This document shows positions 1-5,392 of a stretch of DNA of 20,898 nt, in pieces. The notes under the pieces are model-generated. The model ran no database searches, was not told where the DNA came from, and worked only from the letters and a program-made list of their open reading frames with translations. The stretch spans positions 1 through 20,898 of the forward strand of contig JAGQQP010000012.1 of NCBI GenBank assembly GCA_020426085.1, in the 5' to 3' direction. This DNA is from Planctomycetaceae bacterium. Lineage in GTDB: Bacteria > Planctomycetota > Planctomycetia > Planctomycetales > Planctomycetaceae. Numbering within the stretch: position 1 is the stretch's first letter; each line of letters starts with the position of its first letter. Position numbers and translations under genes: made by a program.

Positions 1-2
1 CA

Positions 3-272
3 TCAGGTTGAGGTTGGCCCGGCAGGAACGTTCTTGCTGGCGACTTCACGAACACCAATGGCTTCGTCCAGTGTCACCATGCGTTTGTTTTCCAGGAAGT
101 CGTAGTCATTGACCTTCTGTAGCGTCACGAAGTTGTTTTGAGCAATCGCCCCGGTCTGCATCAGTTGCGTCAGCATGTGATTGGCAACATTGTCGGATAA
201 ATCCACAGCCATCTCCTTCTCACTTTCTCCCCCAATGGGGATTCCAACATCCAAAATATCGCCGTCCGGCAT
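3..272 (-). CDS. Hypothetical 89-aa protein, last gene of the left-edge cassette
   Basis: I do not recognise this protein. It is acidic and soluble-looking, with no signal peptide or membrane segment. The middle (about residues 30-50) is likely helical and Gln/Asn-rich, and the C-terminus is a Pro/Gly/Thr/Ser tail (VPAGPTST). The ATG at 272 shares one base with the TAA of the protease gene upstream (TAATG), and GAGG lies 7 nt before it. Translation is therefore very probably coupled to the protease gene. The ORF is complete: its TGA is at 5-3. It could be a phage structural or accessory protein or a partner of the protease; the sequence does not decide. Only the existence of the gene is well supported. 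Confidence 0.65.
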   Translation of the reverse strand: MPDGDILDVGIPIGGESEKEMAVDLSDNVANHMLTQLMQTGAIAQNNFVTLQKVNDYDFLENKRMVTLDEAIGVREVASKNVPAGPTST

Positions 273-1129
273 TACTTAGCCTCACTCTGTTTAACGGCCT
301 TAAAACGAAGCTTGATAGGATCACCAAGCGGATACGTTTGTTTTGCGACTGGCTTACCGTCTGCGTCCACAATCCAGACGGGAATCTGAGTCTTATTCAG
401 CTTGTCTATTTCTGCTTTGAGACGGGTGACTTCATCCTGCAGGGAAGTCAGATCAGTGCTACTACTTGGATCCGGATCCGGTTTTACTGCCCCCTGATCG
501 GCTATCGCAGGCGTTTCGCAACCACAGCATGGGATCCTTCCGTAAACACTAATCAGCTTTCTCCGGATCCGGACTGAATCGGTATAGACGGTCTCTCGAT
601 AGTCATGCCCTTTGATAATCCCGACCACCTCCCCATTGACCAGAATCGGACCTCCGGAATCTCCCTTTTCTACGATCTTTGTAAAATAACCGCCGCCGTT
701 CCGGATCCGGATCCGTGCTTTCAGTGACCTGAGGTTATAGATTCCCTGAGAGTAGCCGTAAGCAGTTGCTGCGGATCCATCCTGAGGGATCCTGTTTGAC
801 ACCTCAAAGCATATTTTCGCTGGGATCCTGACAGTCTCGATGATCGCATAGTCTGCGGATCCGGAATACTCACGGTATTTAACAACAGCCTCCCACCACT
901 GGCCGTTGTAGCCCACGTGGATGGTTCTTGCCTGGTTCACATTATGAGCCGCTGTGAGGAAGACTGAGCGATTCTCGATGTCACCCACATAAGCACAGGC
1001 CCCGGTTCCAATCAGTTGTCGGCAACCAGTGGGCGTGCATTCCGTTTCCGTCGTCCTGATCGCCAGTGCCTGCGCCTGCACAGCGGAAGTTATCAGAAGC
1101 ACAAATAGAATTGTGAGTGTTTTCACCAT
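272..1129 (-). CDS. Exported trypsin-like serine protease with C-terminal coiled coil
   Basis: Chymotrypsin/trypsin-fold (S1-like) endopeptidase, likely exported. Numbered from the ATG at 1129, residues 1-20 form a signal peptide (MVKT, hydrophobic core, SAVQAQA). The catalytic triad is readable as H62 (LTAAHN), D93 (SADYAII) and S158 (GDSGGPI). After the protease domain come a Cys cluster (PCCGC, 200-204), a PDPDP linker, a short coiled coil (about 226-248) and an 'IPVWIVDADGKPV' tail. An in-frame start at 1168 would add 13 residues ahead of a normal signal peptide, so 1129 is preferred. That ATG overlaps the stop of the PLA2-like gene (ATGGTGA). The coding DNA contains ten GGATCC hexamers between 468 and 862. 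Family assignment is firm; substrate is unknown. Confidence 0.85.
   Translation of the reverse strand: MVKTLTILFVLLITSAVQAQALAIRTTETECTPTGCRQLIGTGACAYVGDIENRSVFLTAAHNVNQARTIHVGYNGQWWEAVVKYREYSGSADYAIIETVRIPAKICFEVSNRIPQDGSAATAYGYSQGIYNLRSLKARIRIRNGGGYFTKIVEKGDSGGPILVNGEVVGIIKGHDYRETVYTDSVRIRRKLISVYGRIPCCGCETPAIADQGAVKPDPDPSSSTDLTSLQDEVTRLKAEIDKLNKTQIPVWIVDADGKPVAKQTYPLGDPIKLRFKAVKQSEAK
468..862. repeat. Cluster of ten GGATCC hexamers inside the protease gene
   Basis: GGATCC starts at 468, 474, 532, 565, 703, 709, 773, 787, 823 and 857. Two places are tandem GGATCCGGATCC. Relative to the codons the copies lie in all three phases (two as Asp-Pro, six as Arg-Ile, two as Gly-Ser). Protein sequence alone therefore does not explain them. 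By eye I find only about five more copies in the other 20 kb, close to chance. Confidence 0.85.
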
Positions 1130-1497
1130 TTCAGATACCCATCCCAGAATAAAAGCCAGTAGTGCCACGGATTATTCGGCACCTTCCCCTCAGCCCAGTT
1201 GAACGCCGCCACACCGAACAGTCGAACGCGACGGTAGTAAATGTTGGCCATGAACTTCCCCAGATCACAGCGCCGCAAATTCCGATACAGCTGACCGTCT
1301 GCCAACTCCCGATCCTTCTTGCATCCACCCCGCTGATAAGCATAATCGTGCCAGTGACAGGCAGGTCTGATGTCTACGCCTCCCCACTGGTCTGGCGAGT
1401 AACTGCAACCATTGGAGATGAAGTAATCAGGCGGCGTTGGTCCTTCCATTTGTTGCACAAGAGCTTCTGGAAGATCAGATATTTTGATCTCAATCAT
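1123..1497 (-). CDS. Phospholipase A2-like protein
   Basis: 124 aa. The segment at residues 47-54 has the secreted-PLA2 active-site pattern C-x2-H-D-x2-Y (C47, H50, D51, Y54), followed by acidic residues (D62, D67) where the family has its second Asp. Established PLA2 enzymes hydrolyse the sn-2 ester of phospholipids using the His-Asp pair and usually Ca2+. The C-terminal third is rich in Trp and aromatic residues and could touch membranes. No signal peptide is visible, unlike the next gene. The start overlaps the upstream stop by ATGA, with GGAG 7 nt before it. Prokaryotic PLA2-like domains of this size occur in actinobacteria, fungi and phage-type loci. The motif is clear; activity is inferred. 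Confidence 0.72.
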   Translation of the reverse strand: MIEIKISDLPEALVQQMEGPTPPDYFISNGCSYSPDQWGGVDIRPACHWHDYAYQRGGCKKDRELADGQLYRNLRRCDLGKFMANIYYRRVRLFGVAAFNWAEGKVPNNPWHYWLLFWDGYLKW

Positions 1498-1742
1498 GGT
1501 CTCTCTCCAAACACGCGGTCTTCAATTCGGCTGATCCTCCTCTCATGCGAGTTCACCATTTCGATCAAGAGCTCTTTATTTGCATCCAGTTTTTCATCGA
1601 TCTCGATCAGTTGATTACTGTGTTCGATCAATGTTTTTGCTGTCCAGGTAATAGCACCTACACTTCCTGCGATGATCGGAGAAAAAATACAGGCAATAAC
1701 CCAGGCGGGAATGAATATCCCTTTTCGATTTGATTCTGCCAT
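1494..1742 (-). CDS. Small one-TM protein with C-terminal coiled coil (holin/XhlA-like in layout)
   Basis: 82 aa. A short basic N-terminus (MAESNRKG) is followed by one hydrophobic segment (about 10-33) and then a charged heptad-like helix (about 38-78, ending RISRIEDRVFG). The layout suits a membrane-anchored coiled coil. Phage holin-associated proteins such as XhlA combine the same elements, but in the opposite order, so no family is assigned. It is the first gene of the cassette: GGGAG lies 4 nt before the ATG, and its TGA overlaps the start of the PLA2-like gene. The pairing with a phospholipase and a protease would suit an envelope-disrupting function, which is inference only. Confidence 0.65.
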   Translation of the reverse strand: MAESNRKGIFIPAWVIACIFSPIIAGSVGAITWTAKTLIEHSNQLIEIDEKLDANKELLIEMVNSHERRISRIEDRVFGERP

Positions 1743-1827
1743 GATGCTCCCATAAAAACAGACCGTCAGAATTGTCAGGAAGTGTGATTCTCATGAAAGG
1801 CGCGATTGAGACAACTGAGAAATGCAT

Positions 1828-1866
1828 AAAAAAAACACCTGTCGTTGCTCAGAACGACAGGTGTTT
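1828..1866 (-). terminator. Intrinsic terminator (14-bp stem, T8 on minus strand)
   Basis: Perfect 14-bp inverted repeat at 1833-1846 and 1853-1866 (arm AAACACCTGTCGTT, loop GCTCAG). It is followed on the minus strand by eight T residues (A-run 1828-1835 on plus). It ends transcription from the 111-aa gene at 1920-2255 and isolates the downstream cassette, which must then have its own promoter in about 1745-1827. Confidence 0.9.
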
Positions 1867-1919
1867 AAACGCACCTGGAACTCAATTTTCAATTCATACA
1901 CAGAGTGAAAACAAATTGA

Positions 1920-2255
1920 TCAGTCTAGTGGGAGTTCACTTATGGAAAGTTGTTTGTTTTTGACTTCCTGCAATCTTATCCAGCCCCTGGTAACCAGAGA
2001 TTCTCGCAATGTGACTTCTTCAGGATCGAGCTCCCGTTTATCAAAGGGACCATCTACAGAAACTGCTTCGAAGTCCTTGTCGACAATGAACTGAGCAAGA
2101 ACGGGATTGCAGCGAATGTGGTGTTCCGGCTGTGCCTGCAATTCTTCTGCCCGGACTTCCCCTATGATGTAGCGTAGATACAATCCACTATCTTCGATGT
2201 GCTCTACTTCCTCACCACATATCACACAGAGATAGCCCTGATCACATTTCGCCAT
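1920..2255 (-). CDS. Conserved hypothetical protein with CxxC motif (planctomycete type)
   Basis: 111 aa, soluble. The N-terminal half carries four Cys that could bind a metal: C4, C10 and C13 (YLCVICGEEVEH) and C49 (HHIRCN). His residues lie nearby. The C-terminal part is acidic and ends in a short helix. I recall the 'MAKCDQGYLC...CGEEVEHI...RCNP' pattern as a conserved protein of planctomycetes without known function; this is memory, not a search. AGGA lies 6 nt before the ATG, supporting the start. It is monocistronic: a strong terminator follows and a hairpin region precedes it. A small zinc-ribbon-like adaptor is plausible but unproven. Confidence 0.8.
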   Translation of the reverse strand: MAKCDQGYLCVICGEEVEHIEDSGLYLRYIIGEVRAEELQAQPEHHIRCNPVLAQFIVDKDFEAVSVDGPFDKRELDPEEVTLRESLVTRGWIRLQEVKNKQLSISELPLD

Positions 2256-2291
2256 AATGATTCCTGGCTGCGGTTTACTGGATATAGAAAT

Positions 2292-2319
2292 TGAACCTGT
2301 TCCTTTTGAGAACAGTTCA
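2292..2319. promoter_or_regulatory. Imperfect inverted repeat upstream of the CxxC-protein gene
   Basis: TGAA-(C)-CTGTTC, loop CTTTTGA, GAACAG-TTCA: ten base pairs with one bulged C. It lies between the stop of the response regulator (2368) and the start of the next gene (2255). It lacks a good T-tract on the minus strand, so it is either a weak terminator or an operator-like palindrome. Confidence 0.35.
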
Positions 2320-2367
2320 TCAACCAGTTTATTTTAAGCTGACAGAGATGATATTGGTGAGGCGTGA

Positions 2368-2946
2368 TCAGGAAGTTTTCAGATATTTCTTCAAGTTGGC
2401 AATTTCTTCCAGCAGGATTTTTAAAAATTCTGAAGCTGCCTCTTTGTTATCAGCCTGAACGATTTCTCTGACTGACTGCCTGACTTTTTGAGTAGGAGAA
2501 TAGAGGTCAAGAGATACTGCATTCTGAGTAGAATGAAGCACATTTAAGGACATGTCATTTAATTCCTGTTTTAATTCACTCTGGTCGAGTGGCTTAAACA
2601 TGATTCTCGAAAAGCCTAACTCCTTAGCTAGTTTGATTCGTTGAAGATTTTTATCCTCGGGGTTTTTGTCAGGTCTTACGGCGGTCATCAGAATGAATTG
2701 TGGAGCTGCGACTGTACCACTATCCGAGTATCGCTCCACCTGTTGAGCTTGTTGAAATAAATCGACGCCATCCATGCCACTCATGACCAGATCCGTCAAC
2801 ACAACATGAATTTCATTATCCGTCTGCAGTAATTTAATTGCCTCATATCCTGAAGAAGCGGTAATTGCAGTGAAGCCAATTTTTTCGACGAGTCGCGCAT
2901 AATAATGACACGAATACCCAATATCGTCGACTATTAAAACTTTCAT
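2368..2946 (-). CDS. Response regulator receiver-domain protein
   Basis: 192 aa. An N-terminal REC domain (about 1-128) has all the hallmark residues: acidic pair D7-D8 (IVDD), phosphoacceptor D52 (LTDLVMSGMDG), T88 (LMTA) and K118 (FKPL). Residues about 130-192 form a helical tail with no recognisable DNA-binding or enzymatic output domain, so it probably acts through protein contacts. No histidine kinase lies in the window, making it an orphan here. The region between beta4 and alpha4 is longer than usual (TAVRPDKNPEDKNLQ). The start follows VLIVDD spacing typical of REC domains. About 520 bp of AT-rich non-coding DNA lies upstream. Confidence 0.9.
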   Translation of the reverse strand: MKVLIVDDIGYSCHYYARLVEKIGFTAITASSGYEAIKLLQTDNEIHVVLTDLVMSGMDGVDLFQQAQQVERYSDSGTVAAPQFILMTAVRPDKNPEDKNLQRIKLAKELGFSRIMFKPLDQSELKQELNDMSLNVLHSTQNAVSLDLYSPTQKVRQSVREIVQADNKEAASEFLKILLEEIANLKKYLKTS

Positions 2947-3469
2947 AAATAAGCCCAGGGAATTGAAGAGTTGTGTAGAGCTTCATCTCTCAATAGCGTT
3001 GGCATTTTGATTAGAGTTCTGCCTTCAACAGTTCTTGAATTATTTCAATTTATATATAAACATAACTTAAATTCGGCACATTAATGTTTTTAACTGCATA
3101 TGATTTAAAGTTTTATCCCTCAAGAGAGTATTGGCCATACTCCTTTTTCGTTTTGTTTTTTGATTAGGAAACAGGGATTACTCGCTGACTGAGCCCATCA
3201 AGAAACGTTAACTCCAATTACAATAGATTGATACTAAATCGCATATGCAGGTCTGAAAGATAAAAGACAAATAAGTCCAATCTTTTACAGTTTTTTTTTG
3301 AACCAACTTGATAAAACTTCATAAACAGACTCGAGTTAAAATGCACGAATGTATCAACATTCTTCTTTTTTGGTTTAAACCAGCAACAGTCTAAATGGCA
3401 TAGTTGGGAATTCTACTCCCCATTCCTCCAGTGGAAGAAAAAGCCGGTTCATCAGTGAACAAGGTCGGT
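2947..3469. other. 523-bp AT-rich intergenic region
   Basis: No credible ORF on either strand. It holds the palindrome TTGAA-TTAT-TTCAA at 3035-3048, next to a TATATATAAA stretch (3050-3060) that could be part of the response-regulator promoter on the minus strand. It also has a run of T residues near 3291-3299. No tRNA, CRISPR or clear sRNA signature was seen. It marks the transition into the poorly conserved 3470-4020 segment. Confidence 0.5.
3438..3467 (-). terminator. Possible weak terminator after the HTH gene
   Basis: GTTCA-TCAG-TGAAC (3447-3460), flanked by CCG/CGG, followed on the minus strand by CTTTTTC. The stem is short and bulged, so this is a low-confidence call just downstream of the stop at 3470. 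Confidence 0.35.
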
Positions 3470-3724
3470 TTAAACTTCGCGATGTGTTTGGCCTGACCAG
3501 AAGTCTTGTGCATCCACAATGATGTTGCTTCCAAATTTGAAGTAGGGAATTCTGGTCTCTTTTAAGAGCTCCTTAAAATTCTTCTCCGTCATTCCAAAGA
3601 GCTGGGCCCAGATCTTACTGCTGTATTTTCCGGTTTGAGGAAAGGCTCCTGGAGATTTCGCAAGGTTAGCTACTAATTCAAATGCAAATCTGTCAGATTC
3701 AATGTGTGTGTTTGATTCCGTCAT
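3470..3724 (-). CDS. Small helix-turn-helix protein, excisionase/MerR-like
   Basis: 84 aa. Residues about 36-75 read as a winged-helix DNA-binding unit of the excisionase/MerR type: a helix (KIWAQLFG), a turn and recognition helix (MTEKNFKELLKETRIPY), then a beta wing (FKFGSNIIVDAQDFW). The 'IPYFKFGSNIIV...DF' end matches the usual pattern of these domains. Such proteins act as phage or plasmid excisionases or as small repressors. No integrase lies nearby in the window. Upstream, after an 11-nt gap, ends the doubtful lipoprotein ORF, so they may be co-transcribed. The Shine-Dalgarno is weak. The family call rests on pattern only. Confidence 0.6.
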   Translation of the reverse strand: MTESNTHIESDRFAFELVANLAKSPGAFPQTGKYSSKIWAQLFGMTEKNFKELLKETRIPYFKFGSNIIVDAQDFWSGQTHREV

Positions 3725-3735
3725 GAGATCAAAAC

Positions 3736-4011
3736 CTACCAGTGATTTATCGCTTCTCCCATCTGACGCAGCGCGTACCTCTTACGCAAATCATAAACTT
3801 CAGAAGAGTGAAAGAGGGTTTCCTGCAAGTCAGGAATGATGTTTGGACGGGTAGAATGACGCGATAAAAACTTAGTGACACCTACAGCGGTCACTCCGCG
3901 GCTGCCCCCAGGCAGAAATGGAATTGTGGTTCGAAACCACTCCCAGACAACGAAAGATATTGTACCAGAGCATCCTGAACAAAGCAATATACATAATGTT
4001 TTTTTCTTGAT
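3736..4011 (-). pseudogene. Short lipoprotein-like ORF with no canonical start; possibly decayed
   Basis: The frame is open from a TAG at 4026-4024 and reads IKKKT, a short hydrophobic stretch and a good lipobox (LCSG before Cys), then about 75 residues ending INHW before TAG. The signal-peptide part contains no ATG or GTG in frame. The only usual start is a TTG at 3987, which would delete most of the signal sequence, while GGGGA sits directly before an in-frame ATC (4011). A run of seven A residues (AAGAAAAAAAC) falls in the putative n-region. Either initiation is unusual, or the gene is a remnant with a lost start or frameshift. The body is not recognised. Confidence 0.4.
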
Positions 4012-4071
4012 TCCCCAGAATCGCTATCAAGCTGAATGAGGCCTGTTTTATAGTCTTTTATGGCATTTCAA

Positions 4072-4085
4072 GTTGACTTTTCAAC
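4072..4085. promoter_or_regulatory. Small palindrome in the divergent intergenic region
   Basis: GTTGA-CTTT-TCAAC lies between the divergent genes at about 4011 (minus) and 4183 (plus). It is operator-like in size, but short enough to be chance. Confidence 0.25.
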
Positions 4086-4125
4086 CCGACATGTAAAAAC
4101 CTGATGAAACATTTATTTTCTCTTA

Positions 4126-4131
4126 TATAAT
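4126..4131 (+). promoter_or_regulatory. -10 element (TATAAT) for the deacetylase gene
   Basis: A perfect TATAAT hexamer. No convincing -35 hexamer is seen 17 nt upstream. Transcription would begin near 4138, only 6 nt before the upstream ATG at 4144. That favours the ATG at 4183 as the true start, with a leader of about 45 nt. Confidence 0.5.
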
Positions 4132-4182
4132 CGGCAGTCTGTCATGAAAAACACGATGATTCAGACCAGCCCAGGGCACAAG

Positions 4183-5220
4183 ATGAACTTTCAATATCCT
4201 ATGAAAATGGAATCCCATTTCTCACCATCACGCCGCTCTTTTTTAAATACAGCGATTGCCGCCACTCTTGGAATTCAAACAGCTCGGTTAACAGCCTCTG
4301 AATCCCAGGTCACTCCAAAAGCACAAATTGCAATTACTTTTGATCTGGAAATGAGTCGCCAGTATCCGCGACGAGAAATGATGGAATGGGATTTTCAAAA
4401 AGGGAATCTGAACCAGGAAACGAAGAATTACTCATTGAAGGCGGCTGAAATTGCGTCCAGTTTAAATGGCACCATTCATTACTTTTGTGTGGGACGCGTT
4501 CTGGAACAAAAAGATATTCAATGGTTGAAAACTATTTCCAAGCTGGGGCATCCGATTGGCAATCATACTTATGATCATGTCAATGTCTGGGCAACTGAAC
4601 CAGAGAAAACGCAATTCCGTTTCCAGCGTTCTCCCTGGCTTTTGGGAGGAAAGAGTGCAGATCAAGTAATCCGTCAGAATATTCGCATCACAACTGAAGC
4701 GATGAAACAGCGGCTGAATATTTCACCTGATGGATTTCGAACTCCGGGAGGATCCAGTACAGCATTAGATGATCGTGAAGACTTACAAAAAATGCTTTTG
4801 GCAGAGGGTTTCTCCTGGGTCAGTTCCAAATACCCCAGACACGAATACAGTCCTCCCAATACGGAGCCAGATCATGAAATTTATCAGTCGATCCTCTCTG
4901 CACAGAAAGAAGCTCAACCTTATGTCTACCCAACTGGTCTGATCGAAATTCCCATGAGCCCCATCAGCGATGTCGGAGCCTTTCGTACGAGTCGCTGGAA
5001 GTTGAAATATTTTCTGAAGTCGGTCGAACTCTGTATTCAACAGGCGATCGAACAGGGAGGTGTCTTCGATTTTTTGTGCCATCCCTCAATCATGTATGTC
5101 GAAGACCCTCAATTCGAAACGGTCAAATTAATCTGTAAGCTGGTCAATCAGTCGGAAGGCCGGGCAGAGCTGGTCGGTTTAAGCGACATCGCAAAACGTC
5201 TCCCTCGAAAACAGTCTTGA
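4183..5220 (+). CDS. Tat-exported polysaccharide deacetylase (NodB-like)
   Basis: Carbohydrate esterase family 4-like enzyme, expected to remove N-acetyl (or O-acetyl) groups from a glycan outside the cytoplasm. Numbered from the ATG at 4183, a twin-arginine signal (SRRSFLNT, about 16-23) precedes the NodB domain. Its motifs are ITFDLE (D54), metal-site HTYDH (H128, H132), RTPGG (R186) and LCHPS (H300). Motif 1 is TFDxE rather than the usual TFDD, as in some peptidoglycan and exopolysaccharide deacetylase branches. The start at 4183 has AGGG 6 nt upstream and fits the TATAAT at 4126. The alternative at 4144 would give an unusually long n-region and nearly no leader. It is transcribed divergently from the genes at 3470-4011 and stands alone. 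Natural substrate is unknown. Confidence 0.85.
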   Translation: MNFQYPMKMESHFSPSRRSFLNTAIAATLGIQTARLTASESQVTPKAQIAITFDLEMSRQYPRREMMEWDFQKGNLNQETKNYSLKAAEIASSLNGTIHYFCVGRVLEQKDIQWLKTISKLGHPIGNHTYDHVNVWATEPEKTQFRFQRSPWLLGGKSADQVIRQNIRITTEAMKQRLNISPDGFRTPGGSSTALDDREDLQKMLLAEGFSWVSSKYPRHEYSPPNTEPDHEIYQSILSAQKEAQPYVYPTGLIEIPMSPISDVGAFRTSRWKLKYFLKSVELCIQQAIEQGGVFDFLCHPSIMYVEDPQFETVKLICKLVNQSEGRAELVGLSDIAKRLPRKQS

Positions 5221-5392
5221 ACTCCCTAAAACAACCTGTCTCCTCAGGCGGAAACTATTTCACACCCGTTTAGGACATTTATCATTTCCCGTCTTTTGTC
5301 CATGAAATACGAGTTGAGTAGCGATCCTGTTTCGATCTGCTTAGAATAAAAATCCTTCTGAATTACGCTCGCCGTTCACGAAAGAAACTCCC

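Noticed and set aside
3..272. Possible RebB/killing-trait similarity of the 89-aa protein
   Set aside because: The similarity is limited to a Gln/Asn-rich helix of low complexity; the characteristic RebB repeats are absent.
1162..1614. 150-aa plus-strand ORF
   Set aside because: It lies antisense to the PLA2-like and one-TM genes, which have motifs, ribosome-binding sites and stop/start coupling. The plus-strand product has no recognisable features.
1828..1866. The perfect inverted repeat as a transposon end or attachment site
   Set aside because: The stem, 6-nt loop and eight T residues in the right direction after a gene stop explain it fully as a terminator.
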